Source of the DNA: Tetracentron sinense | Taxonomy: Eukaryota; Streptophyta; Magnoliopsida; Trochodendrales; Trochodendraceae | Direction: 5' to 3' | Length of the DNA stretch: 64,000 nucleotides | NCBI GenBank assembly: GCA_015143295.1 | Contig: CM026565.1 | Location: 13,762,041-13,826,040 of the forward strand | Shown here: positions 23,601 to 34,877 of the stretch, in pieces | Layout of the letters: every line of letters begins with the position of its first letter | Numbering within the stretch: position 1 is the first letter of the stretch | The notes under the pieces: generated by a model | Told to the model about the DNA's origin: nothing | Seen by the model: the letters and a program-made list of their open reading frames with translations, nothing else | Databases searched by the model: none | Made by a program: the position numbers and the translations under genes

Positions 23601-24737
23601 CCTGCAAACGAGTACAAAATCGAAACCAGTGATCGGATTTCGTTGTCATTTGTTCTAACACATGTATTTTATCCAATCTAAGTGTGGGAATTCGTTACGA
23701 CAGAATCCATGGTCATTTGCCCTATTTGTGCACCGAGAGGCCAAAATCCATACTTAGAAATTATACTTCGACCTAAAGGTAAAAAAGCGCACCAATTCCA
23801 GACCGGGGGTCCGATTTCAAAGTTATTCCTTATAACGCTCGTATTTCGACCAAACCTATGTGTGGGAATTCGTTTTGATGGAATCTGAGGTCGTTTGCTC
23901 AATCTGGGCACCGAGGGGCTCAAAATCCGTACTTAGAAAGTACACCTTGTCCTAAATCTACAAAACCGAACAAAATCCACACCTGTGATCGCATTTCGAT
24001 GTAATTTCTTCTAACACGTGTGTTTCGATCCAACCTAAGTTTGGGAATTCGTTTCGATTGAATCGGAAGTCGTTTGCCTGGTTTGTCCACACCGAGAGGC
24101 CCAAATCCTTAGTTAGATAGTATACTTCGTCCTAAACCTAAAAATTTGCACCACATCCAAACCTGTGATTGGATTTTGATGTCATTTGATTTAATGCGTG
24201 TATTTTGATCCAACCTAAGTGTCAGAATTCATTTCAGTGGAAACCAAGTACGTTTGCCTGATTTCGGCTCCGAGAGGCCGAAATCCATACTTAGTATAAT
24301 TCGGCCTAAATCCAAAAAAGCGCACCAATTCCAAACCGAGGGCCGGATTTCCATGCCATTTCTTCTAACACAAGTATTTCGATCCAACCTAAGTGTGAGA
24401 ATTCGTTTAGAAGGAATCTGAGTTCGTTTGCTCAATTTGGCCTCTGAGAGGCTGAAATCCATATTTAGAAAGGAGACTTCGGCATAAACGTAAAAAAGCG
24501 CACCAATTCCAAACTGGGGGTTGGATTTCGATATCGTTTCTTCTTACGCCTATATTTCTAAAAAACCTGAGGGTGAGTATTTGTTTTGATGGAATCCGAG
24601 GTCGATTGCCCGATTTGGGCACCGAAAGGCTCGAAATCAATACTTAGAAAGTACACTTCGGCCTAAACCTACAAACAAGCATAAAATTGAAACCAGTGAT
24701 TGGATTTCGTTGTCATTTGTTCTAACACACGTATTTT
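11660..24737. repeat. 178-bp satellite array, segment 2, with six-monomer HOR
   Basis: About 13 kb of monomers. Six types can be told apart in the box after the EcoRI-like GAATTCG: a (GATGGAATCTGAGG), b (GATTGAATCGGAGG), c (GATGGAATCCAAGTTCG), d (AGAAGGAATCCGAG), e (GATGGAATCCGAGG with GAAAGGCTCG) and f (ACGATAGAATCCATGGTCAT). They recur mostly in the order a-b-c-d-e-f, giving a higher-order unit of about 1.07 kb (for example b-types near 13420, 14490 and 15560). Local exceptions include four-monomer steps (16690-17400, 19590-20305) and a scrambled monomer at 20680-20760. No genes are seen. Confidence 0.93.
14550..20450. repeat. Two tandem copies of a ~2.9-kb satellite super-unit
   Basis: Rare variants recur about 2.90-2.93 kb apart: CCAAGGGTCGGATTTCGATG with CTAACGAGAGTATTTCG (about 14770 and 17690), GGATGTCGATGTCATTTG (15136 and 18050), the partial duplication of an f-type box (about 16265 and 19180) and GATTCAATYGAMGGTCG (16690 and 19590). 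This marks a recent duplication of about 16 monomers. Exact edges are uncertain by about 150 bp. Confidence 0.8.
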
Positions 24738-24989
24738 TTTTTTTGGGGAGAGGAAAACTGGGGTTAGGCAGTGTAGAGCCCCGGACCTTTTCACATTTAA
24801 TGCATCACACTTTCGTTGCCATCTGGCCTTCAAAGAGGTATAATTAATAAATAAGGAAGAGATTGGAAATTTCGAAACGTCAGAAATGTTCCTTTTCGAA
24901 GTACGAACCCAACGCAAGTTGAATCGTCGAAATCCGACGAGCGAGTCAAAAGTTATGGCCGAAACAAGGAGGAAAAATATGGAATTTTG

Positions 24990-25165
24990 CTGCAAGTTAC
25001 GACCGATCGTACACACCCTACGAACGATCGTAGGTGAGTTACGATCGATCGTAGAGGTTACGATCGATTGTAGAATCTCAGGAATTGACAAAAGTTTCGG
25101 GTCGATATACGATCGATCGTGGATAATTTGCGATGGATCGTAGACATATTACGATCGATCGTAGA
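24990..25165. repeat. Solo-LTR cassette of ACGATCGATCGTAG-type repeats
   Basis: Several near-palindromic units (TACGATCGATCGTAG and variants GACCGATCGTAC, CGATGGATCGTAG) spaced about 25-35 bp. They lie between a block conserved in all Tekay-type LTRs here (24885-24965) and the TATA box at 25214. Confidence 0.85.
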
Positions 25166-25213
25166 TCGCGAATCCAGAAATTTTAATCGGATTTTTAGGG
25201 TTTCTTCACTACC

Positions 25214-25220
25214 TATAAAG
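25214..25220 (+). promoter_or_regulatory. Solo-LTR TATA box
   Basis: TATAAAG in CTACCTATAAAGGTTG, followed after about 25 bases by GAGCCTTTAGGGCT, a block also found at the same place in the Tekay-B and Tekay-C LTRs. Confidence 0.55.
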
Positions 25221-26039
25221 GTTGTCCGAGCCTTTAGGGCTCTCATTCACACACCTAGAGTATTTTTGAGAGTTAAAGAGAGAGGAGAAGGGGATCCTAA
25301 CCTAGGGTTTGTTCTTGATGGAGAAATCAAGGGTTTGATACCCTAGATCACCCCAAGCTTCGGTCAAGCTCGGGAAGACCACGTTCTCCAAGTTCGGTAG
25401 CATCTCACGCACGTTTTTGCAAAGGTTTTCTTCCCTATTCGGGTCGGTACTTCTTGCTACCCTCCTAGTTATAGTTCTTCTTTTCCTTTATTTTATTTGT
25501 GTTCCTTTATACATCCATGTATTATGAGACGGGTTGTGAATGGTGAATGGTGAATGGTGAATGGAGATGAATATGGGCGATTGGATGCCGTGTGTATTGA
25601 TGTGATGGATGAATGGGGAGGGCATTGTACCCATAATGAACATACATATGTGATGTGAGTAGAACCCACCTAGAAAAGCATGTCGTAGGGTTAATAAATG
25701 ATGAATGGACCATGTTTGATGAAATGCCAAGGTGAATAAAATGAATAATAAATTAAGAAAATGCATGTTTAAGTTATGGAAATTGCTAGGGTCATGATAG
25801 TGTGATTGTTCGCTTTCCCTAAATGATATGAATATTAAATTGCTCAAATCATTGATGTTATGTGTTATGAATTACTCAAATGCCATATTTAATTTCAAAT
25901 GCAAGTATGCATACGACCTCACGAGCACGCATACATGACATGATTTACCGAGGTTTTCAAGAATGGGGTTTAGAGGTGGGGCATATCTTACGATATGTTT
26001 TACCTCGTTCAAAGCATGACAAGACATGGCATGACAAGC

Positions 26040-26290
26040 ATAAGCATTCTAGGAAGAAGGGTCTTCCTTCCCTCACAAGTAGTTTACTTTTCCAAGCAAG
26101 CATGACAAGACATGGCATGACAAGTATAAGCATTCTAGGAAGAAGGGTCTCCCTTCCCTCACAAGTAGATTACTTTTCCGAACAAGCAAGCATGATACAT
26201 GACATGACAAGCATGGGCATTTAGGAAGAAGGGTCTCCCTTCCCTCACAAGTAGTTTACTTTCCAAGCAAGCATGACGTGACATGACACG
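26040..26290. repeat. Solo-LTR tandem repeats with GAAGGG/CCCTTC hairpin
   Basis: Three units of about 85-95 bp, each with AGAAGGGTCTYCCTTCC CTCACAAGTAG and CAAGCATGACA-type sequence. Related but shorter units lie in the Tekay-B (51340-51485) and Tekay-C (60655-60800) LTRs. Confidence 0.8.
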
Positions 26291-26570
26291 CATGATATGA
26301 CAAGATAAGAAAACATGACAAGTTTCAAGCACGGAAATGGTATTTCCAATCAAGTCAAGTGCACAAGGTTTTCAAGGGCTTTATCGGCTTTCTACGAAAT
26401 AGCATGATTATAAATTGCTTTTACTTCCTTGTATGATATAAATTGTTCCTGTTCTATATATGAAATTTGTTTCCTACTTTATGTAAGCTATCTGTATACT
26501 ATGACTGTTGGATAGTATTTAGTACCCGCTGAGTATTCCATGCTCAGCCGTACTTCTTATGTCGGCAGGT

Positions 26571-26678
26571 TCTGAGGGAGCTGCTGCTCCATTTGATGTT
26601 TGTGCTCCTGGTCCATGGGTGGAGGAGGAGTACGTCGAGGAACCTTTGGAGGGACCTCCCGTAGAGGGTTATCAGTAG
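26571..26678 (+). CDS. Conserved short LTR reading frame (solo LTR copy)
   Basis: An open frame of 35 codons begins directly after an acceptor-like TTATGTCGGCAG and encodes SEGAAAPFDVCAPG, then PWVEEEYVEEPLE, ending at TAG 26676-26678. There is no AUG, so it would have to be an exon or be translated from elsewhere. The same frame is open in the other Tekay-type LTRs of the window. Function unknown; it may be chance conservation of an RNA element. Confidence 0.35.
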   Translation, partial: SEGAAAPFDVCAPGPWVEEEYVEEPLEGPPVEGYQ

Positions 26679-27015
26679 GTGGTGTTAGATTCTGAGTGGA
26701 TTAGCTGTGGGTGAGTATGAGTGATTATATCCATGTATTTTGGCGGGCATGTCCGCACTTTCTTTGTTTTGATTTCTTGGTATTAAACTTGGACCATGTG
26801 TATATACTTAGAGGTTGTTAGACTTCTACTGTGTTTTATAGTTATGTTTCTGCTGTCATCCTCTATTGTATATGCTCTGTGGGTTTTTGCAGGTTGGTTT
26901 GTCAAGCAAGTCACATAAGCCATGATTAGTCGTCCAAAGTTCACTCTAACTCCTAGGGTGGGTTTTGGGTCGCGACAGGCAGACCCCGACCAGATAAATA
27001 AAATAACCAAAATAG

Positions 27016-27669
27016 TTACAATTTTAAATATTGATGTCCCCTAGCATCGTCGCGAATTATTTTAGCTAGGGCTAGGGGGAAGTCATCAATAGCCAAGAAA
27101 ATCTCACTAGGAGAGTTACCAAACTTGGACAAAAAATCAGCGGCCTTGTTTGTTTCATGAGGCACAAAACTAATGGAAAACCTTTCAAAGTTACTAATGA
27201 TACCTTCAATGTCCATCAGCAGCTGAGTCGATTTCCACGGCCAAGCACACGTCTTGGATATACAACGAACCGCCCACGAAGAGTCCGACTTCATACAGAT
27301 GTGCATTAAGTTCAATCTATAAGCTTCATCAAGCCCCCTTTTCACGGCCAGCAGCTCCAATTCCAGGACTGAGTTAGATTCACTCCCCCCTGCCAAAGCA
27401 TGCACAACCTCGCCAATATGATTCCTAAAAATGCACCCATAGCCTTGGTGGGTAGGTGACAGTGCTCCATCAATATTCACTTTGATAACACCCGGATCTG
27501 GAGGCCGCCATGAGACCCAACGAAAGATTTTAGAACGCCATCTCATCCTCAATTGCCAAACATCAGCCAGGGATCCATTCCGAGGGCAGTCCTTGACCCA
27601 ATTCAAATCTCCTCCAATCTTTAGGGACACTTCCTCCATAATGTGAAGGGTAAGGAGATTAGATTGCAT
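27016..27669 (-). pseudogene. LINE-1 ORF2 RNase H domain
   Basis: Starting at WVSWRPPDPGVIKVNIDGAL, it shows the RNase H acidic positions: Asp in NIDGA, Glu in LELELLAVKRG and Asp in MKSDSSW, plus the C-terminal Asp in NKAADFLSKF. It is closely related to the LINE-3 domain (43602-44750) and less so to LINE-0 and LINE-2. This segment is open, but upstream ORF2 is broken. Confidence 0.88.
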
Positions 27670-27691
27670 TCTAATATTGTTGACTCTCCTC

Positions 27692-28360
27692 CTATTTCTC
27701 TCCGCCCAAATATGGTAAACAAAAAGCTCCTAGCATCACCTTACGTATCCGGTTAGCAAAGCTCTTGCCAATCCATCTACGGCTAAACCACTGAGCCATG
27801 CATCTAAAAGATGTGAAGTTACTAGGCTGAAGTTGCGCTCTCTGGGCTAGTTGTTTCCAAACTGTAATGGAGTAAGGACACAGCACAAAAACGTGATCCT
27901 CATGAGAACCTGTACACAGTAAACACCGATCATCAGTGGTGATGCCCCAGGCCAGCAACTTGTCTCTCGTCATTAGTGCTTCCTTTATCGCCAGCCAAAG
28001 GATAAAAGCATGCCGAGGTATATTTCCAGTGTACCAGGTTAGATCGTGCCATTGAACCATTCCGCTACGAGGACGAATAGATTCCCAAGCCGATCTAAAG
28101 GTGAATAATCCATGAGTGGCAGGTTTCCATATTATTTTGTCTGCAGCATCAGGATCTATAGTCTGAATATCATTGATTTCATCCCAGGCCTCAAAAAGAT
28201 TTGGTTCCGTTGGGATAGGGAGGTCCCAACAATTCCCTTCTCTGATACTATCAATAGTAGCAATCCTCCCAATGCCATTCATAGGGAATCTAATGTGCCT
28301 GCTTTGGTTTATGAGAAGACCTCGAGGGTGCCAAGGGTCCAACCACACCCGAGTGGACAA
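27692..28360 (-). pseudogene. LINE-1 ORF2 zinc-binding (zf-RVT) segment
   Basis: Contains IIWKPATHGLFTFRSAWESI, then IPRHAFILWLAIKEALMTRDKL and a Cys/His cluster (CLLCTGSHEDHVFVLCPYS), the zf-RVT hallmark found between RT and RNase H in plant L1 ORF2. A frame break near 27690 separates it from RNase H. Confidence 0.85.
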
Positions 28361-28392
28361 TTCCCAATCAAATGGATTACTTCAAGCTCAGC

Positions 28393-29972
28393 TTAAGGTC
28401 GCACATTAAGGATACTGCGCACACTCCAGGAAGGCGAATATGGCATGCTCATGGTCCATATAGAGTTACATCTCAAGTATTTGTTGGAGAACCACCGAAC
28501 CCATAGAGACTCTTTAGTGCTAACCAGCTCCCATACTCTTCTCATGAGCGCAAATTTGTTCCAGTCTTCTAAGCGCCTTAATCCAAGGCCACCTTCAGTT
28601 CTCGGCATACAAATAGTACTCCAAGCTACCTTGTGACAGCGTTTATCCATGTCCACACCCCCCATAGGAACCTAGCAAATATACTCTCTATATTTCTAGC
28701 TGTGGCTTTAGGTAATAAGAACACATTACTCCAAAATAGCGGAAAACTTCCCAAAACAGCATTGATAAGTTCTATTCGACCTGCATAGGATAGAGTTCTG
28801 TGCTTCCATGACACCATACGACTCTAAATCTTCTCAATCAGGAGCATGCAGTCTCTCTTCGTAAGCCGGGTAGAAGATAACGGAACCCCCAGATATCTCA
28901 CTGGTAATTTCCCTTTATTTATACCCAGGGTACTCTCAATCAGGTGTATATTTCTGTTGGTCACATTACTCACAAAACTCTATCCTATGCAGGTCGAATA
29001 GAACCTATCAGAATTTCTGAATTTGTCAAGGGCCGCTTTAACACTTGTGATAGATCCAATATTGGCTTCAGCAAAAACGATAATATCGTCAGCGAAGCAA
29101 AGGTGGGTGATCAGAGGGTTAGTGCACATGGGGTGAGGCTTGAACATACCGGCATTGGCTCTGGAATCAAGATCATACGATAGCACTTGCATTACAATCA
29201 TAAAGAGGTATGGCGAGATAGGGTCACCTTGCCATAATCTCCAATCACTGCCAAAGAAGCCCTCCCTATTCCCATTAATCATCACAGCATATTTCGCGCC
29301 CGTGATCAACGCCATTATGCGATCAATAAATATCCAAGGAAGCCCCATTCTAAGCATTGCTTCCCCGAGAAATGTCCAGCTCACCAAATCGTACGCTTTC
29401 CGGATGTCCAGTTTTATTGCAATCCTCGGCTTGCCTTTGTGAATGTAGTAGTTATGGACAAGGCTGGCACAGCAAGATATTATCCGTAATACGACGCCCT
29501 TTAATAAAAGCAGACTGGTTTGGTCCAAAATGGAGTGTATCACAAGCTTCAGTCTACTGACTAAAATCTTGGATATGCATCTATAAATAAAATTGCAAAC
29601 CGAGATCGGTCGAAACTCACTAAAAGAACAAGGCCTTTCCACTTTAGGAATTAACGAGATCAGCGTAGCATTCACCTCCCCCAATAATTTCCCACTGTCA
29701 AAGAAACTCAGAATTGCTCTCGAAACATCTTGGCTAACGATAGGCCAGCACGACTAGAAAAATTTAGCAGTAAAACCATCTGGGCCTAGCGCTTTTTCTC
29801 CATCGAAACTAAATATGGAAGCTTTAATCTCCTCCATCAAGATAGGACTGCATAACAAATCTTGCTCATTCCTGTTTAAGGATTTTCATGGTCGGAAAGT
29901 CATACCGGTCTTGATTCCGAAGGTGATTACCTTGTAAGATGTTGGAGAAGTAGTGGACTGCTTCTAGAGCAA
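28393..29972 (-). pseudogene. LINE-1 ORF2 reverse transcriptase
   Basis: Fragments in order: ATLISLIPKVERP and FRPISVCNFIYRCISKIL (29684 down), IAIKLDIRKAYDLVSW, WQGDPISPYLF and the catalytic FADD box (CFADDIIVF). Then come VRYLGVPLSS and LSYAGRIELINAVLG (28817-28626) and the thumb segment WSTICMPRTEGGLGLRRL (28665-28393). Stops occur near 29757 and 28832, and frames shift near 29000 and 28640. Target-primed reverse transcription is the known role. Confidence 0.85.
28763..29010. repeat. 35-bp inverted repeat inside LINE-1 RT
   Basis: 28976-29010 is the reverse complement of 28763-28797 with one mismatch. The left arm is the normal LSYAGRIELI-coding block; the right arm is an inverted extra copy located where RT sequence is expected, and it adds to the frame damage there. 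Confidence 0.85.
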
Positions 29973-31172
29973 TCATCTTGGCGTCTGTAATGGTGGTTCC
30001 CCCACTAATTTGGATAGAGTCGATTCTATTCCCGCTTCTACGAGACAAAGAGATTTATAGAAAAAAGCACTGTTGGAGTCCCCAAGCTTTAACCAATTCA
30101 TACGAGATCTCTGCCGTAGCTCGGCTTCCTCCCATTTAAGGATCTCCACCAATTTTTGTTTAGTAGCCCGGTGATCCAACTGATAAGCCGCATTAAGCAA
30201 TTCCAAGTTCAGCTTGATGGAAATTTCTTCCAATTTAGCTCTGCAATCTGCCACCTGCTTGTGGAGGTTACCAAAAATTCTACAGCTCCACTCTTTAAGC
30301 TCAACCTTGACGTTTCGCAATTTAGAAACCAGATTAAACATAGGGGTCCCATGCACCTCAGACGTCCAAGCCTCAGAGACAATAGATAGGAAGTCCTCAT
30401 GAGTAGTCCAAAAGTTGTAAAATTTGAAAGCTTTACCAGGTCTTTGAGTTGCAAAATGGAACCTCGCAACAATCTGGGAGTGATCTGAGGTATTCCTACC
30501 CTTAAAAAAAGCCTCTGCTTCAGGAAATCTCTGGTTCCATTTTGGATTGACCAGACATCTATCCAGTTTGCAAGATATACGCCCTGGCCCAATGCTTCCA
30601 TTCGACCAAGAGAACAAGCCCCCCGTCCATTTAAGATCCGATAGATTCGCGTCATCAAAGCAGCTTTTCCCTGGCTCTAGTAATCTTAGTGGCACTAGAT
30701 TACCTCCTCTTTTTTCCGAGCTATAAAGGATAATATTGAAGTTGCCAAGAACCATCCAAGCCAAATTATGGGTTCTCGCAAAACCTGAAATGCCGCGCCA
30801 CATGATATCGCGTTGAGAAAATAAATTAGAACCATATACGACGGTAAACATAATGGGGGATATCCAATCCGATTGCATAACCATGCAATGAATAAACTGG
30901 TCCGCCACGCGCACTAGGGTCACAGTGAGGCTCGCAAAGTCCCAAATGATCCAGATCCTACCATTCGGTACAATAGAATAGTTATCGATGCACGCCCAAG
31001 TAGGTGCAATCTTCTCCATAACTTTGTTCGTATTCCCCTCCCTGATCTTTGTTTCAAGCAACCCAACAAAACTAGCCTTGGATTTTGTCAAAAAATCTCT
31101 AATGTCTCTTTGTCCGAGCGAGCTATTGAGCCCTCTAACATTCAAAGAACTAATCAACATGGACAATAACAA
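29973..31172 (-). pseudogene. LINE-1 ORF2 endonuclease domain
   Basis: A 399-codon open frame with APE-type endonuclease motifs in order: SLNVRGLNSS, LLETKI, VYGSN, VLGNFNIILY, FSWSNGS, KLDRCLVN and SDHSQI. The GDFN motif reads GNFN, so a catalytic Asp is replaced by Asn (a single G-to-A type change). This domain nicks the target to prime reverse transcription. The frame extends into the linker before RT (RSRMNWLKLGDSNSAFFYKS). Confidence 0.9.
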
Positions 31173-31219
31173 CCAAGATAGGACAAAAAGAAACCAACCA
31201 AGCCCACCCCCAGCACACT

Positions 31220-31486
31220 TCAGGTGCTAGGATTATCTGCATCGGTGCCTACAGCACCATCATTGCCACTGCCTAATTTAGCATACACCTTAGTCCACAT
31301 AGTCCGTGCCCCTTGGCTCCTCTGAGCCTCTCCCCCTTGTCCCTGTGGGTCTAAGTTGTCAGGTTCAAGCTGATCAATACTGATTTCTCCATCTCCGAAC
31401 GCTGAAAACTGATTAGGGCTCTCCACCCCGGTGTGTTGCTCCGAAGGTAATTCCTTGCTCTTGGTTTTTTTGGCATGGTTTCCCAT
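31220..31486 (-). pseudogene. LINE-1 ORF1 C-terminal tail
   Basis: A Ser/Gln/Gly-rich, charged 88-codon frame (PNQFSAFGDGEI, GQGGEAQRSQGAR) ends about 48 bases before the ORF2 start. That matches the C-terminus of plant L1 ORF1, the RNA-binding chaperone. The conserved N-terminal domain and zinc knuckle are absent because the element is truncated at 31603. Confidence 0.55.
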
Positions 31487-31604
31487 GCTACCAAACCCCT
31501 ACTTCCCTTCCTAGGTTCGACAGCCATGATGGCATCTTCTGTAACCAGGATAGGTTCACCCCCATTACATTCCACTAATGGGTTTCCCATGCTACCAAAC
31601 CCCT
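31477..31604. repeat. 24-bp direct repeat at the LINE-1 5' junction
   Basis: 31477-31500 and 31581-31604 are identical (GGTTTCCCATGC, then TACCAAACCCCT). The second copy abuts or overlaps by one base the target duplication. It may reflect template jumping as reverse transcription ended. Confidence 0.85.
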
Positions 31605-34600
31605 CTAACACATGTATTTTTATCCAATCTAAGTGTGGGAATTCGTTACGATAGCATCCATAGTCATTTGTCCGATTTGCGCACCGAGAGGCCAAAATCC
31701 GTCCTTAGAAATTATACTTCGGCCTCAACGAAAAAAAGAGCACCAATTCCAAACCGGGTGTTCGATTTCAATGCTGTTTCTTGTAACACATGTATTTCGA
31801 CCAAACCAAACCATGTGAATTCGTTTCGATGGAATCTGAGGTCGTTTACCCTATTTGGGCACCGAGAGGCGCAAAATCCGTACTTAGAAAGTATAATTCA
31901 GCCTAAACCTACAAAACCGCACAAAATCCAAACCTGTGATCGCATTTCGATATAATTTCTTCTAACACATGTATTTCGATCCAACCTAAGTTTGGGAATT
32001 CGTTTCGATTGAATCGGAGGTCGTTTGCCCAATTTGTGCACCGAGAGGCCCAAATCCATACTTGATAGTGTACTTCGTCCTAAACCTATAAATTTGCACC
32101 ACATCCAAACCTGTGATTGGATTTTGATGTCATTTGATTTAACGCGTGTATTTCGAATCCAACCTAAGTGTGAGAATTCATTTCGATGGAATCCAAGTTC
32201 GTTTGCCTGATTTCGACTCCGAGAGGCCGAAATCCATACTTAGATAGTACAATTCGGCCTAAATGTAAAAAAGCGCACCAAATCCAAACCGAGGATCGGA
32301 TTTCGAAGTTATTTCTTCTAACGCGTGTATTTCGATCCAACCTAAGTGTGAGAATTCGTTTAGAAGGAATCCGAGTTCGTTTGCCCGATTTGGGCTCTGA
32401 GAGGCCGAAATCCATACTTAGAAAGTAGACTTCGGCCTAAACGTAAAAAAGCACACCAATTCCAAACCGAGGGATGGATTTCGATGTCGTTTCTTCTAAC
32501 GCTTGCATTTCGACCAACCTAAATGTGAGTATTTGTTTCGATGGAATCCGAGATCGTTTGCCCGATTTGGGCACCGAAAGGCTCGAAATCAATACTTAGA
32601 AAGTATACTTCGGCCTAAACCTACAAACGAGCACAAAATCGAAACCAGTGATCGGATTTTGATGTCATTTGTTCAAACGCATGACCAATCTAAGTGTGCG
32701 AATTCGTTACGATAGAATCGTTGGTTATTTGCCCTATTTGCGCACCGAGAGGCTAAAATCCATACTTAGAAATTATACTTCGGCCTAAACGTAAAAAAGC
32801 GCACCAATTCCAAACCGGGGGTTCGATTTCAATGTTGTTCCTTATAACGCTTGTATTTCAACCAAACCTTTGTGTGGGAATCCATTTTGATATAATCCAA
32901 AGTCGTTTGCCTGATTTGGGCACCGAGAGGCACAAAATCCGTACTTAGAAAGTATACCTCGGCCTAAACCTACAAAACCGCAGAAAATCCAAACCTATGA
33001 TCGCATTTCGATATAATTTCTTCTAACACGAGTATTTCGATCCAACCTATGTTTGGGAGTTCATTTCGATTGAATCGGAGTTCGTTTGCCCGAATTGTGC
33101 ACCGAGAGGCCCAAGTCCTTACGTAGAAAAAGTATACTTCGTCCTAAAACTAAAAATTTGCACCACATCCAAACCTGTGATCGGATTTTGATGTCATTTG
33201 ATTTAACTCGTGTATTATGATCCAACCTAAGTGTGAGAATACATTTCGATGGAATCCAAATACGTTTGCCTAATTTCGGCTCCGAGAGGCCGAAATCCAT
33301 ACTTAGTATAATTCGGCCTAAACGTAAAAAAGCGCACCAATTCCAAACCGAGGGTCGAATTTCGATGCCGTTTCTTCTAAAGCATGTATTTCGATCCAAC
33401 CTAAGTGTGTGAATTCGTTTAGAAGGAATCTGAGTTCCTTTGCCCGATTTGAGCTCTTAGAAGCTTCATCCATACTTAGAAAGTAGACTTCAGCGCAAAC
33501 GTAAAAAACCGCACCAATTCCAAACCGGGGCTTGGATTTCGATGTCGTTTCTTCTAACGCCTGTATTTTGACCAACCTTGAGTGTGAGTATTCGTTTTGA
33601 TGGAATCCGAGGTCGTTTTGCCCGATTTGGGCACCGAAAGGGTCGAAATCAATACTTAGAAAGTATACTTTGGCCTAAACCTACAAACGAGCACAAAATC
33701 AATACCAGTGATCGGATTTCGATGTCATTTGTTTTAACGCATGTATTTTATCCAATCTATGTTTGGGATTTCGTTACGATAGAATCCATGGTCATTTGCC
33801 CTATTTACGCACCGAGAGGCCAAAATCCATACTTAGAAATTATACTTTGGCCTAAATGTAAAAAAGCGCACTAATTCCAAACCGGTGGTCGGATTTCAAT
33901 GTTGTTTCTTATAACGCATGTATTTCAACTAAACCTAAGTGTGGGAATTCGTTTCAATGGAATCTGAGGTTGTTTGCCCGATTTGGGCACCGAGAGGCTC
34001 GAAATCCGTACTTAGAAAGTATTCCTCCACCTAAACCTACAAACCAGCACAAAATCCAAACATGTGATCCCATTATGATGTAATTTCTTTTAACGGATGT
34101 ATTTCGATCCAACTTATCTATGGGAATTCGTTTCGATTGAATCCAAGGTTGTATGCCCAATTTGTGCACCGTGAGGCCCAAATCTATACTTAGAAAGTAT
34201 ACTTCAGCCTAAACCTACAAACGAGCACCAAATCAAAACTAGTGATCCGATTTTGATGTCATTTGTTCTAACGCGTGTATTTCGATCTAATCTAAGTGTG
34301 GGAATTTGTTTTGATAGAATCTCATGTCATTTGCCTTATTTGGGCACCGAGAGGCCAAAATCCATACTTAGAAAGTATATTTCAGCCTAAACGTGAAAAA
34401 TCGCACCAATTCCATACCGGGGGTCAGATTTCAATGTTGTTTCTTATAACGCATGTTTTTCGACCAAACCTAAGTGTGGGAATTCGTTTCAATGGAATCT
34501 GAGGTCGTTTGCCCGATTTGGGCACCTTGACGCGCAAAATCCGTACTTAGAAAGTAGACCTCGGCCTAAACCTACAAAACCGCAAAAAATCCAAACCTAA

Positions 34601-34877
34601 GATCGGATTTCGATGTAATTTCTTCTAACACGTCTATTTCGATCCAACCTAAGTTTGGAAATTTGTTTTGATTGAATTGGAGGTCGTTTGCCCGATTTGT
34701 GCACCGAGAGGCCCAAATCCTTGCTTAGAAAGTATACTTTGTCCTAACCTAAAAATTTACACCACATCCAAACTTATGATCGGATTTTGATTTCATTTGA
34801 TTTAACGCGTGTATTTCAATCCAACCGAAGTGTGAGAATTGATTTCGATGGAATCCAAGTTCGTTTGCCTGATTTCG
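31604..34877. repeat. 178-bp satellite array, segment 3
   Basis: The array resumes after LINE-1 in the monomer that was interrupted at 24737. Monomer types run f-a-b-c-d-e-f-a-b-c-d-e-f-a-b, then an f-like, a, b and a truncated c monomer; successive b monomers near 32007 and 33068 are 1061 bp apart. It is the cleanest view of the six-mer. It ends at CTGATTTCG where the Tekay-A LTR begins. Confidence 0.95.

Larger units (their letters stand above)
24772..26977 (+). mobile_element. Tekay-type solo LTR inside LINE-1
   Basis: It begins TGTAGAGCCCCGGACC, ends GGGTCGCGACA and is flanked by GGCAG at 24767-24771 and 26978-26982, which interrupts the LINE 3' end. No internal region is present, as expected after LTR-LTR recombination. 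It is 2206 bp, against 2533 bp for the complete Tekay-B LTR, and belongs to a related but distinct subfamily with a different promoter-proximal repeat block. Confidence 0.95.
24738..31603 (-). mobile_element. LINE-1: near full-length L1-clade LINE, carrying a solo LTR
   Basis: Flanks TCTAACACACGTATTTT (24721-24737) and TCTAACACATGTATTTT (31604-31620) form a 17-bp target duplication with one C/T difference in satellite sequence. The poly(A) end is on the left (T run from 24734). Minus-strand order: end of ORF1, endonuclease, RT, zinc-knuckle segment, RNase H, hairpin 3' end. Removing the solo LTR leaves about 4.65 kb, so the 5' end is truncated within ORF1. Confidence 0.93.

Noticed and set aside
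9462-24737. Dozens of 60-140 codon frames in the satellite
   Set aside because: They recur at the monomer period in several frames and both strands, have no domain and change with each monomer variant.
25488-25847. 119-codon minus-strand frame in the solo LTR, similar to frames near 40728, 50650, 61151 and 63624
   Set aside because: Comes from LTR stretches of ATGGTGAATGG-type low complexity; not kept in frame between copies.
28944-29183. Plus-strand frame containing LSYAGRIEP
   Set aside because: It is the inverted 35-bp copy of a LINE RT segment, not a separate gene.
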